A stretch of DNA of 64,000 bases. Source: Trueperella pecoris (lineage in GTDB: Bacteria; Actinomycetota; Actinomycetes; Actinomycetales; Actinomycetaceae). The notes beneath the pieces are model-generated. The model was given only the letters and a program-made list of their open reading frames with translations, searched no databases and had not been told where the DNA came from. The stretch lies in NCBI RefSeq assembly GCF_014926385.1, contig NZ_CP053291.1:2170001-2234000 (forward strand). The letters are read 5' to 3'. Position numbers and translations under genes: made by a program. Positions within the stretch are counted from its first letter, which is position 1; each line of letters opens with the position of its first letter. This document shows, one piece after another, positions 43,816-51,922 of the stretch.

Positions 43816-44436
43816 ATGAGCCCGAAGATTTCTGCTCCCTCCGTCAAGGAACATCACTCGATGATGTACGCGAAGTTAGTGGACTCTGCCGAGGCGATCC
43901 TTCGCGAAGAGGGCCCAGCTGCGCTGACGGCCGGAGCTGTGGCGAGGCGGGCCGGGATTGCGCGCAATTCGATCTACCGGTACGTGGACTCCGTCGATGA
44001 CCTCCGAGTCCTCGTGCTCGAACGGTACGTGCCCAGCTGGGGTAGCCGGTTGAACGTGGCCCTCGAGATGGAGGCCGCGCCCTACGAGCGCCTGTGTACG
44101 CTTGTGGAACTGAGCCTGACCATCGGCGCGGAGGCGGGCCACCAGTGGCTGATCGACGTGGTCACGGCCGGCGTTGGCCGCGGGCGCAAGGCCCCCGAGA
44201 CGCCCACGGGCCGCGAGATCCAGGCACGGTCAGGTGCGGTGCTGAACTTCCACATGGAGTTGGCCCGCAACATCGTCCAGTTGTGGCGGGAGATTACGCC
44301 GGACGACGCCGTCGTCAACGCCCAGATGACCCGTTCCGTCCTCGACGCCGGGCTCAAGCTCCTCGATCAGGGCAATGATCTTGCGAAAGTAAAGCAAACT
44401 GCCCTGCGGGTGATCGCGACGCTCGCAGGCCGATAG
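43816..44436 (+). CDS. TetR family transcriptional regulator
   Basis: 206 residues. The N-terminal helix-turn-helix reads ILREEGPAALTAGAVARRAGIARNSIYRYVDSVDDL in outline (ALTAGAVARRAGIARNSIYRY, about 34-54), the TetR signature. The C-terminal ligand domain is helical with no recognised ligand. AAAGAAG precedes the ATG. Its stop overlaps the start of hrpB (TAGTG), so it is cotranslated with a helicase rather than with a transporter, which is unusual. Target genes are unknown. Confidence 0.9.
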   Translation: MSPKISAPSVKEHHSMMYAKLVDSAEAILREEGPAALTAGAVARRAGIARNSIYRYVDSVDDLRVLVLERYVPSWGSRLNVALEMEAAPYERLCTLVELSLTIGAEAGHQWLIDVVTAGVGRGRKAPETPTGREIQARSGAVLNFHMELARNIVQLWREITPDDAVVNAQMTRSVLDAGLKLLDQGNDLAKVKQTALRVIATLAGR

Positions 44437-47126
44437 TGGTTGAGCGACTCATCGCGACGCCGCCGGAATTGCCGGTGGTTGCTGGACTCGCGGCGATCTC
44501 GACGACGCCGGGAAACCTCGTTATTACGGCCCCGCCGGGGTCGGGAAAGACGACCCTTGTCCCGCCGCTGATGGCGGCACTTGTGCACGGGGCCGGGCTT
44601 GACATGTGGGCCGGGGCCGAAGGTTTAGTTGGGCTACAAGCCTTGGCCAGGGCGGAAGCCGGGCAGCCGGATGGCCCGGCGCCCAAGGTCATCGTCGTCC
44701 AGCCGCGCCGGGTGGCGGCGCGCGCTGCGGCGCGCAGAATCGCCTCCCTGATCGGCGAGCCTGTGGGTGGCCAGGTGGGGTTCCGCGTGCGCGGGCAGAC
44801 CCGGCCCGGTAGCCGCATCGAGATGGTGACCCCGGGCGTGATGCTCCGAGTGTTGCAGCGCGATCCTGAGCTGGCTGGCGTCGGGGCGCTGATTATTGAT
44901 GAGATTCATGAGCGCGACCTCGACACCGATCTGGTGACGGCCTTCGCGCTCGACGTTCAGGAGACGCTGCGGCCGGACCTGCGCATTGTTGCCATGTCGG
45001 CGACGGTGGCCGCCGAACGCTTCGCCGAGCTCCTCGGCGGAAGGGTTGTGGACGTGCCGGGCGCGATTCATCCTGTGGAAACAATTGATGCCGTGGGGCC
45101 GCGGGCGTTGGGAGACTTCGGCTACGGCGTCGCGGTCAGTAGGGACTTCTTGACTCATGTGGCCCGCGTGACCGACGACGCCGTGGCGAGCCGCCCGTCC
45201 GGGCGGGGCTCGGTGCTGGTGTTCATGCCGGGCGTGGGTGAGATTGAGAAAATGCGTGCCCTACTAGCTGGGGCGGCCCTGCCGGTGTATGCGTTGCACG
45301 GCTCGCTGCCCGCGCGCGAGCAGGACCGCGTGCTCGCCGGCGGCGAGGACCGGATTATTGTGGCCACGTCGGTGGCGGAGTCGTCGCTAACTGTGCCTGG
45401 CGTGAACACGGTGGTGGATTCCGGGCTGGCGCGCGAGCCGCGTTTTGACCCGCGTACCGGCATCTCGGGGCTCGTAACCGTTCACGCTTCGCGGGCACGC
45501 ATGACCCAGCGGTCCGGCCGCGCCGGCCGCGAGGGCCTCGGACGCGCCTTCCGCTGCCTGAGCTTCGCGCGGGCCGTGGAGTTCTCCGAGCCCGAAATCC
45601 TCGCCGGTGACGTCACCGACGCCACCCTGCAGGCCGCCGCGTGGGGCAACCCCCGCATGGAGGGTTTGCGCCTGCTCGACGACCCGAGTCCCGCGTCCGC
45701 CGACGCCGCACAGCGCACCCTCGCCGCCCTCGGCGCGGTCGAGCCTGGTGGGACGGTAGCGCCCGGTGGCGCCGCCGAGTCCGCTAGTGCCGAGTCAGGT
45801 AGCGCCGAGTCCGGCAGCGCCGGGTTTGGCCGCACGAACGTTCCAGGCACCATCACGCGTGTGGGCCGTCTCCTCGCCGAACTGCCGCTTACGCCCCAGC
45901 TGGGCCGTGGCCTGATCGAGGGCGCCCGGGCGGTCGGAGCGCCGACGGCGGCCGGCGTCGCGGCACTCCTGTCGATAGGTGTACGCGCCCGGGGAGCTGA
46001 CCTTGCTGCCGAACTACGCACTGCCATTTCACGGGCGGACCGCGAATGGACCAGAGAAAAGGCACGCCTGGAAAAGATCGCTACGGCAGCGCTCGCGGCC
46101 AGCAGCCTTGAGGAAGCAAACGCGGACGGAGGAGAAGACGGGCTGGCGGCGTCGGGAAAGGCGCCGGGCGGCGGGAGGAGACGCGAGGCATCGACGGCGG
46201 ACGCAGCGCTCGCGGCCGTGGTGGCGCTGGCGTACCCGACGTGGATCGCGCGCCGGCGCGGAAAGGGATACGTGCTGGCGGGCGGCGCGGGAGCGGTGCT
46301 TCCGCAGGGCTCGCCGCTCGCGGGCGAGGAATGGCTGGCGGTGGCGGAGCTGGGCGCTGCGCAGGGTCGGGCGGATGCGGTGATCCGTGCCGCTGTGCCG
46401 CTCACGCAGGACGACGCGCTCGCCTACGGCAGCGACATGCTGACCGCCCGCGTCGAAACCGCCGTGCACGGAACGAAGGTGACCGGCCGCAGGATCCGCA
46501 GCCTCGGCGCGATCGAGCTCGGCTCCGAACCGGTGTCGCTCACGCGGGCCGAGGTGGCGAAGGCCAGGGCGGAGGAGATCGCGCGGGTCGGCGTCGGCGG
46601 ATTGGCGTGGGGAGAGGCGGCGACGGCGCTACGGCGTCGTATGGCTTTCCTACACGACGTCGTGGGAGAGCCGTGGCCGGACGTGTCGGACGAGGCGTTG
46701 GCCGAACGCGTGGACGAGTGGCTGACGCCGCTTCTAGGCGCGGGCCAGCCGGATTTGCTGGCAGGGTTGCGTGCGTTGCTGCCGTGGCCGCAGGCGGCGC
46801 GGCTCGACGAGCTCGCCCCGGAGCGTATCCCCACCCCGACGGGCAGCGCGCGCGTGGACTATTCGCGCCACAAGCCGACCGCGCGGCTCAAGCTCCAAGA
46901 AGCCTTTGGGTGGGTGGACACGCCGACGGTTGCCGGCGTGCCCGTGACGCTCGAGCTTCTCTCCCCGGCGCAACGCCCGCTGGCGATCACCGAGGACCTG
47001 GCATCATTCTGGGCGGGACCCTACGCCCAAGTCCGCGCCGAGATGCGCGGCCGATACCCGCGCCACCCCTGGCCGGAGGATCCACTCACCGCCGAGCCCA
47101 CCCGCAGGGCGAAGCCGCGCACGTGA
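44436..47126 (+). CDS. hrpB: ATP-dependent helicase HrpB
   Basis: DEAH/RHA-type helicase of 896 residues, GTG start overlapping the TetR gene. Walker A APPGSGKTT (32-40), DEIH (about 155-158) in IIDEIHERDLDTD, SAT (VAMSATV), and motif VI QRSGRAGREGLGRAFR are present, followed by HA2 and the C-terminal HrpB domain (MAFLHDVVGEPWPDVSD, LARLDELAPERIPTPTGS region). Its biological role is unclear. A Ser/Ala-rich insert (SAESGSAESGSAG) follows residue ~440. The last 35 bp, including the stop codon, are repeated exactly at 47696-47730, beyond the toxin-antitoxin cassette. Confidence 0.93.
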   Translation: MVERLIATPPELPVVAGLAAISTTPGNLVITAPPGSGKTTLVPPLMAALVHGAGLDMWAGAEGLVGLQALARAEAGQPDGPAPKVIVVQPRRVAARAAARRIASLIGEPVGGQVGFRVRGQTRPGSRIEMVTPGVMLRVLQRDPELAGVGALIIDEIHERDLDTDLVTAFALDVQETLRPDLRIVAMSATVAAERFAELLGGRVVDVPGAIHPVETIDAVGPRALGDFGYGVAVSRDFLTHVARVTDDAVASRPSGRGSVLVFMPGVGEIEKMRALLAGAALPVYALHGSLPAREQDRVLAGGEDRIIVATSVAESSLTVPGVNTVVDSGLAREPRFDPRTGISGLVTVHASRARMTQRSGRAGREGLGRAFRCLSFARAVEFSEPEILAGDVTDATLQAAAWGNPRMEGLRLLDDPSPASADAAQRTLAALGAVEPGGTVAPGGAAESASAESGSAESGSAGFGRTNVPGTITRVGRLLAELPLTPQLGRGLIEGARAVGAPTAAGVAALLSIGVRARGADLAAELRTAISRADREWTREKARLEKIATAALAASSLEEANADGGEDGLAASGKAPGGGRRREASTADAALAAVVALAYPTWIARRRGKGYVLAGGAGAVLPQGSPLAGEEWLAVAELGAAQGRADAVIRAAVPLTQDDALAYGSDMLTARVETAVHGTKVTGRRIRSLGAIELGSEPVSLTRAEVAKARAEEIARVGVGGLAWGEAATALRRRMAFLHDVVGEPWPDVSDEALAERVDEWLTPLLGAGQPDLLAGLRALLPWPQAARLDELAPERIPTPTGSARVDYSRHKPTARLKLQEAFGWVDTPTVAGVPVTLELLSPAQRPLAITEDLASFWAGPYAQVRAEMRGRYPRHPWPEDPLTAEPTRRAKPRT

Positions 47127-47128
47127 CG
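47094..47128 (+). repeat. 35-bp direct repeat, left copy (3' end of hrpB)
   Basis: GAGCCCACCCGCAGGGCGAA... (47094-47128) contains the last codons and stop of hrpB and is identical over 35 bp to 47696-47730. The two copies exactly bracket the toxin-antitoxin genes, like the ends of an inserted segment. Confidence 0.9.
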
Positions 47129-47130
47129 GA

Positions 47131-47391
47131 TTAGCTGCGGTAAATTTCGCGACGATGCCCAGCGCGAACGATTGTTGCAGTCAGTATGTCGTCAAAGATG
47201 TCATAAATAATTCGGTAATCTCCGAGGCGAATTCGCCATGCATTCTGTTCGCCGACAAGCTTCTTTGCGCCGCGGGGCCGAGGATCGTCCGCCAATTTCT
47301 CTAGCGCGTCCAAAATGCGACCGCGTGCTTCGTGAGGCAGTTTCTTAATCTGGCGAGCAGCGGCTGTTGTTAGTTCAACGCGATAGCTCAC
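47131..47391 (-). CDS. RelE/ParE-family toxin
   Basis: 86 residues, MSYRVELTTAAARQIKKLP ... GRILDALEKLADDPRP ... WRIRLGDYRIIYDI ... GHRREIYR. This is the RelE-type mRNA interferase pattern: basic residues in the helix, RIRLGDYRIIY core, and the final HRREIY with Arg and Tyr used in catalysis. It would cleave ribosome-bound mRNA when free of antitoxin. It overlaps the antitoxin gene by 4 bp (47388-47391), the usual antitoxin-first operon. The stop lies 2 bp beyond the left 35-bp repeat. Confidence 0.93.
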   Translation of the reverse strand: MSYRVELTTAAARQIKKLPHEARGRILDALEKLADDPRPRGAKKLVGEQNAWRIRLGDYRIIYDIFDDILTATIVRAGHRREIYRS

Positions 47392-47651
47392 TGTGTCAAT
47401 GTGCGTCGTAGTTCATCAAGGCTCACCCGTCCGCCATCGTCTTCCGCGCGAGCGGCACGGTAGGCGGCTACATCCTGAGCCATCTCGAATTCCTCGAGCG
47501 CCTCAAGATCTGCGACGCTCACGACGACAGCTGCTAGCTTTCCGTGACGGGTGACGCCGATGCGTTCGCCGGCGTACATGGCCCGCCCAAGAACGTCTGA
47601 GAGCTGGCTGCGTAGTTCGCGAGTCGAGACCTCGCTGGTGATCGTGTTCAT
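47388..47651 (-). CDS. Phd/YefM-family antitoxin
   Basis: 87 residues. The DNA-binding N-terminus reads ITSEVSTRELRSQLSDVLGRAM ... GERIGVTRHGKLAAVVVSVADLEALEE (markers STRELRSQLSDVLGRA and RHGKLAAVVVS). The C-terminal half is acidic and would wrap the toxin. It should repress its own promoter: CACATGTG (47665-47672) and two more ATGTGT words lie just upstream. TAGTCT ends 6 bases before the ATG, so the transcript may be leaderless. The cassette is bracketed by 35-bp direct repeats. Confidence 0.92.
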   Translation of the reverse strand: MNTITSEVSTRELRSQLSDVLGRAMYAGERIGVTRHGKLAAVVVSVADLEALEEFEMAQDVAAYRAARAEDDGGRVSLDELRRTLTQ

Positions 47652-47695
47652 GTGTAAAGACTAGCACATGTGTCCAATGTGTACGCAAGAACGCT

Positions 47696-47730
47696 GAGCC
47701 CACCCGCAGGGCGAAGCCGCGCACGTGACG
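47696..47730 (+). repeat. 35-bp direct repeat, right copy
   Basis: Identical to 47094-47128 over 35 bp. Between the copies lies 567 bp holding only the toxin-antitoxin pair and its promoter. Confidence 0.9.
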
Positions 47731-47746
47731 CCGGTAGGATAGGCCC

Positions 47747-49015
47747 ATGCGCATGCCTCTCCCCGTCCGCCGCGCGGACGCCGAACCGCTCCTCGACTGC
47801 CGCTATTTCGCCGCGGGGCAGTGCCGTTCGTGCACCCTGCTTGACGTCCCGCAAGACGTCCAGCTGGCCACCAAGCAGGCGCGCGCCGAGGAGCTCCTGG
47901 CTCCCTTCGTTCACGACGCCGTAGCCTGGCGCTCGCCCTGGGCCGCCACGCGTGAGGGATTCCGTAACAAGGTCAAGCTTGTGGTGACGGGCTCGGCGGC
48001 GCACCCGCGGCTGGGCATCACCGGGCCGCGCGGCCAGGGGCAGGACCTGCGCGATTGCCCCTTGCCCACTCCGGGCATCCAGATGGCGACGCCCGCCTTG
48101 GCGCGTTTTGTGGCCGAGTGCGGCTTCCAGCCCTACGACCCGTCCGCGGACCGCGGCGTGCTCAAGTTCGTCATCGTGACCGAGTCGCCGTCGGGCGAAT
48201 TGATGGTTCGCTTCGTGGCGCGGCGACGTGGCGTGCAGGGCATGCTGTTCAAGAAGCTTGAGCGCCTGCGCGAGCTTGTGCCGGCCGCCCGCGTCGTGTC
48301 GCTGAACGTTCAGCCCGAGCGTAAAGCTGTCCTCGAGGGCGACGAAGAAATCCTTATTTCGGACGCAGCCACCTTGCCCATGACCCTCCGCGTCGCCGGG
48401 TGCGACCTCACGCTCAACCTGCGCCCGCAGTCCTTCTTCCAAACCAACACCGACGCCGCCGAAGTGCTCTATTCGCGGGCGGTCGACTGGGTTTCGGGTG
48501 CCGTCGGCCAGGATCTTGGCTCCTTGAATGCCTGGGACCTCTACTGTGGCGTGGGCGGTTTCGCGCTGGCTCTCGCGAGTGCAGGCATGCGGGTGGTGGG
48601 CGTTGAGGCGCAGCCGCAGGCGATCGACGCCGCCCGAGAGTCGGTGGAGGCCATGCGCAGGCGGGGCGCGGATGTTGACGCGACATTCGTTGCCGCCGAT
48701 GCCACGGTGTGGGCCCGGGAGCAGAGCGGGTCGGGCGGCGCGGGTGCAAGTGAAGCCACCGGTGAGGGTGCGGGCGCGGGCGAGGTGCCGGACGTCGTCG
48801 TTGTCAATCCGCCCCGGCGCGGAATCGGGCCGGAGTTGGCGGGCTGGATCGCGGAGTCGGGCGTGGAGACGGTGCTGTATTCCTCGTGCAACGCGCACAC
48901 CTTAGCCGCCGACCTTGCGGCGATGGAGGTATTCGACGTGGTCAAGGCGCAGGTGGTGGACATGTTCCCGCATACGGCCCACTTCGAGACGGTCGTGCTG
49001 CTTCGGCGTCGTTAA
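47747..49015 (+). CDS. rlmC: 23S rRNA (uracil-C5)-methyltransferase RlmC-like
   Basis: 422 residues. An N-terminal cysteine cluster (Cys18, Cys26, Cys29 in DCRYFAAGQCRSCTLL, with a fourth in DLRDCPLP) binds a 4Fe-4S cluster as in the RumA/RlmC family. The SAM domain shows NAWDLYCGVGGFALALA; the catalytic Cys is in LYSSCNAHTL, and VVNPPRRGIG is the motif IV. It would methylate U747-type uracil of 23S rRNA. A Gly/Ala-rich loop (GSGGAGASEATGEGAGAG) enlarges the SAM domain. It is no longer adjacent to hrpB because of the inserted toxin-antitoxin cassette. Confidence 0.92.
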   Translation: MRMPLPVRRADAEPLLDCRYFAAGQCRSCTLLDVPQDVQLATKQARAEELLAPFVHDAVAWRSPWAATREGFRNKVKLVVTGSAAHPRLGITGPRGQGQDLRDCPLPTPGIQMATPALARFVAECGFQPYDPSADRGVLKFVIVTESPSGELMVRFVARRRGVQGMLFKKLERLRELVPAARVVSLNVQPERKAVLEGDEEILISDAATLPMTLRVAGCDLTLNLRPQSFFQTNTDAAEVLYSRAVDWVSGAVGQDLGSLNAWDLYCGVGGFALALASAGMRVVGVEAQPQAIDAARESVEAMRRRGADVDATFVAADATVWAREQSGSGGAGASEATGEGAGAGEVPDVVVVNPPRRGIGPELAGWIAESGVETVLYSSCNAHTLAADLAAMEVFDVVKAQVVDMFPHTAHFETVVLLRRR

Positions 49016-49097
49016 GCTCAAGGAGTCGGAGCCTGAGGCGACTCTCTTGGCAGAGGTGACACCTCGCGCCGGGGAGTTTCTTCGGCCTTAGTTGCCC

Positions 49098-49622
49098 TTA
49101 GTCGCCGTCAGCGCCCTCGATGAGGTCGTCGGTGACCACACGGCCGTCGTGAACCGGGCGGATCAGCTTATCGAGCTCGAAACCCTGAGCGCGCGCCTCG
49201 GCGAGATACTCGTCCAAGGTTTCCTCGGGGAGGTGGGGATCGCGGGCAAGCACCCAGAGGTTCTCATGATCGGGCGTGCCAACGAGCGCGACGCGGTAGT
49301 CGTCATCGATCTTGAGCACCCAATAGTCGCCCGAGGTGAACGGAATCCAGCGGATATATTTCGGTAGGAAATTCACTTTGAGCTGGCCGGGCTCGCCGTC
49401 GACAGGTGTTGCTTCAGCGATGGCTTGCCCGGGGTGGCCCTCGTTGTCGAAGGACCGGTTGTCGACGCGGATCTTGCCATTCTCTTTGAGCGAGTAGTGA
49501 GCCGTGATGTTGGTGGCGTGGGTGTCTTCCCACTTCAGCGGTAGGCGCACGATCTCATACCAGAGGCCAAGATACTTGTCGAGGTCGAGGTGCTCTACTG
49601 AGCGTACGTCGCGTTCCGTCAT
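49098..49622 (-). CDS. Bacterial lipocalin (Blc family)
   Basis: 174 residues from ATG 49622, where GGAGGAA lies 5 bases upstream (frame opens at 49640). Lipocalin signature DKYLGLWYEIVRLPLKWED (GxW) near the N-terminus; barrel strands GQLKVNFLPKYIRWIPF and GDYWVLKIDDDYRVALVGTP; and the third motif region LWVLARDPHLPEETLDEYL. No signal peptide or lipobox, so it is cytoplasmic here, unlike E. coli Blc. It may bind lipids or haem-like ligands; unknown. Monocistronic. Confidence 0.9.
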   Translation of the reverse strand: MTERDVRSVEHLDLDKYLGLWYEIVRLPLKWEDTHATNITAHYSLKENGKIRVDNRSFDNEGHPGQAIAEATPVDGEPGQLKVNFLPKYIRWIPFTSGDYWVLKIDDDYRVALVGTPDHENLWVLARDPHLPEETLDEYLAEARAQGFELDKLIRPVHDGRVVTDDLIEGADGD

Positions 49623-49720
49623 GTTGATTCCTCCGTTCAACGACGCCGGCCTTGAGTCTCACGACGCCGTATCACCTACGCTACCCCCGATTGCCATCGC
49701 TGGGAGAGGTTTAGGTGGCA

Positions 49721-49859
49721 CAAAACAACTTCGAAAGAACTTTGAAACAACTGAAAACAACTTGTTTTTCGGCGAGTTAGCGCGGTTTTCTGGCCGTTGG
49801 AAAGAGTTTGGTGGGCGGCAAGTTGTTTCAAAGTTGTTTAAACAACTTTGAAACAACTT
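49721..49859. repeat. 139-bp direct repeat, left copy, ending in a 40-bp palindrome
   Basis: 49721-49859 matches 51644-51782 at 137 of 139 positions by my count. Its last 40 bp (49820-49859) are a perfect palindrome: AAGTTGTTTCAAAGTTGTTT and its complement. AAACAAC/GTTGTTT words recur through the unit. It is AT-rich against its surroundings and ends 15 bp before the AlbA_2 gene, so the palindrome could be that gene's operator. Confidence 0.92.
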
Positions 49860-49862
49860 AGT

Positions 49863-49868
49863 TATACT
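49863..49868 (+). promoter_or_regulatory. -10 element giving a likely leaderless AlbA_2 transcript
   Basis: TATACT (49863-49868) is followed by GAACGC and the ATG at 49875, so transcription would start at or next to the ATG, and no ribosome binding site exists. The expected -35 position falls in the 40-bp palindrome, so binding there would block the promoter (inference). Confidence 0.5.
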
Positions 49869-49874
49869 GAACGC

Positions 49875-51626
49875 ATGGAAAACCCACCTCTCGCCCACGA
49901 ACTATCTGCAATGAACCTCCCCGAGGAAGTCAGCTCCGCGCTCCGTGCGATTGTCGAACAAGGGATGACCGCGGATTCTCAAGAGAGTCAGACCCTCGAT
50001 TTCAAGGAAGATCCGGCGACGGCTACGTTGGAAAGCGTCAACCCAGATAGCAAGCTGGTCGAGATCCTGCTGAAAGCCGCGATCTGTATGGCTAACGGTA
50101 ACGACGGCGATTCTTTTATCGTGCTCGGAGTTAAGGACAAGATTGCCGGAGTTGGCGCCATTGTGGGTACGGAGCGGGATGTTGATTGGATAAGAGGGAA
50201 GGTCTATTCAGGGACAAGGCCGGGACTCGACGTCGGCGTCGAGGAATTCTATTTCCAAGGAAAGAGGCTACTGCTCATCCGGATTCCACGGCCTTTACGC
50301 GTCTACTCTCGTACAAGAGGCGATTCTTGGTACCGGGAAGGTTCCGGCTGTCGCGTGATGACGCAGGAGAAGCGAACAAGGTTGGATTGGGAGCGGCGCA
50401 ATCCGGATTTCACTGCGAAACCGGCGAATATCGGGGAAGCTGACCTTGATTTAGGTGCTTTGGAACATGCCCACCAATTGCTCGCGGCAAAAAGAGCTGC
50501 GATGGGCTCTATGGATGTGCCAGACACTAATCATGGCCTCGTCCGGGAGCTTGGCTTGGTTGATGGCAACGACAAGTTATTACTTGCCGGGGAAATTCTT
50601 CTTGCTCGTCCCGCAAACGGCAAAGTTGCCGTCCGGCACTTGTACTATCCGATTCCCGGAGCTGAGCCACGAGTACGAGAGCTCAACAGTCCGTTAGTGA
50701 GCTTGTTCGGAGAAGTCCAGCTGCTGATTGATTCGTACGCAAGTCAGGAAGTTGCGCGAGTAGACCTCGGTCAGGGGCAGGAAGTGCCTATTCCAGCCTT
50801 CCCTCGCCAGGCCGTTGACGAAGTTGTTTCCAACGCGCTTCTGCATCGGGACTGGGTGTCGGCCTGTCCGATCGTCATCAAGCAAACTCCACGGACGCTG
50901 ACCGTCATTTCCCCAGGCGGATTTCCGCCTTCGGTAAGTGAGTCGAACTTGTTGACGACTCGATCAGTTCCACGCAATCCAACGCTAATGAATGCGGTGA
51001 GGCGTTTAGGGTTAGCAGAAGAATCGTCGCGCGGCTTTGATCGAATGTGGGTGTCAATGTTGGCCAGTGGCAGGCGAGCGCCTGTTGTGAAAGTGTCTGA
51101 GTTCGATGTGTCCGTCACGCTGGACGCTGGAAATCCCGATCTGCGATTTGTGCAAGGTCTTGCGGCGATGGCGGAAGCCGGTGTTGATATCCGCCAATCC
51201 GTTAACGCCCTCATTGTCCTTCGGCATCTAGTCGACCATCCGGGGATTGACTGGAAAGTCTTTGCTGAGAAGTTGCAGACTAACGACCTCGAGACTCGTG
51301 AGAGCGTTGATTGGTTGACGGATAAAGGGATTGTCGAGAAAGTCGGTGATCGTATCGATGAGTGGGTGCTGACGCCACAACTCCGCATGCTCTTTAATGT
51401 CACGAATGTGGGGGCAACCAGGAGCGAGGCCGAAAAATGGGTCCGCCAGCATCTGGCCGAGGGCGCAGCACTTACTGCTCGCGAAATTTCGAACCAGCTG
51501 AATATTTCCACCGCCGATGTAACGAAACTCCTCAGGGGTCTGCGGTCCGAAGGCGTGGCGATGATTGACCCCGACGGCCCACAACGTGGCTCGAATACCC
51601 GTTGGGTTGCCCGAATGCGGCACTAA
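49875..51626 (+). CDS. AlbA_2/Schlafen-type protein with RecG-like ATP-binding C-terminal region
   Basis: 583 residues. The N-terminal AlbA_2 (divergent AAA_4/Schlafen-like) domain has ESQTLDFKEDPAT, KAAICMANGNDGDSFIVLGVKD and YFQGKRLLLIRIPRP. The middle carries an HATPase_c_4 block, FPRQAVDEVVSNALLHRDW and ISPGGFPPSVS, as in RecG-like 'ATP-binding' regulators. The C-terminus has two helix-turn-helix regions (VNALIVLRHLVDH and LTAREISNQLNISTADVTKLL). Such proteins are transcription regulators or defence factors; which applies here is unknown. The gene sits in a cassette between 139-bp repeats, next to the CRISPR-Cas locus. Probably leaderless. Confidence 0.82.
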   Translation: MENPPLAHELSAMNLPEEVSSALRAIVEQGMTADSQESQTLDFKEDPATATLESVNPDSKLVEILLKAAICMANGNDGDSFIVLGVKDKIAGVGAIVGTERDVDWIRGKVYSGTRPGLDVGVEEFYFQGKRLLLIRIPRPLRVYSRTRGDSWYREGSGCRVMTQEKRTRLDWERRNPDFTAKPANIGEADLDLGALEHAHQLLAAKRAAMGSMDVPDTNHGLVRELGLVDGNDKLLLAGEILLARPANGKVAVRHLYYPIPGAEPRVRELNSPLVSLFGEVQLLIDSYASQEVARVDLGQGQEVPIPAFPRQAVDEVVSNALLHRDWVSACPIVIKQTPRTLTVISPGGFPPSVSESNLLTTRSVPRNPTLMNAVRRLGLAEESSRGFDRMWVSMLASGRRAPVVKVSEFDVSVTLDAGNPDLRFVQGLAAMAEAGVDIRQSVNALIVLRHLVDHPGIDWKVFAEKLQTNDLETRESVDWLTDKGIVEKVGDRIDEWVLTPQLRMLFNVTNVGATRSEAEKWVRQHLAEGAALTAREISNQLNISTADVTKLLRGLRSEGVAMIDPDGPQRGSNTRWVARMRH

Positions 51627-51643
51627 GCTCTCGTGTGGCAGTC

Positions 51644-51782
51644 CAAAACAACTTCGAAAGAACTTTGAAACAACTGAAAACAACTTGTTTTTCGGCGAGT
51701 TATCACGGTTTTCTGGCCGTTGGAAAGAGTTTGGTGGGCGGCAAGTTGTTTCAAAGTTGTTTAAACAACTTTGAAACAACTT
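51644..51782. repeat. 139-bp direct repeat, right copy
   Basis: Second copy of 49721-49859, in the same orientation, starting 17 bp after the AlbA_2 stop. It differs at two positions (AGCGC versus ATCAC inside the unit) and again ends with the 40-bp palindrome (51743-51782). Nothing resembling the AlbA_2 start follows it. Confidence 0.92.
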
Positions 51783-51862
51783 GTGAGGTCGAGCTGCTGT
51801 CGAGGCGCCGGGAAACGAGCCGCGGCGCGTACCGCCTTGAATCGCGGCGGCGGCATGGAGAT

Positions 51863-51902
51863 GGCCGGATTCCAAACCGGCTATGCGATTTGGAATCCGG
51901 CC
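51863..51902. terminator. Hairpin between AlbA_2 cassette and cas5e
   Basis: Perfect 14-bp arms GGCCGGATTCCAAA (51863-51876) and TTTGGAATCCGGCC (51889-51902), 12-nt loop. It lies just past the cas5e stop on the minus strand. There is no T-run, so it is a plausible but not certain transcription end for the minus-strand cas operon. Confidence 0.55.
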
Positions 51903-51922
51903 GCATGTCAAGAGGCGCAGCC

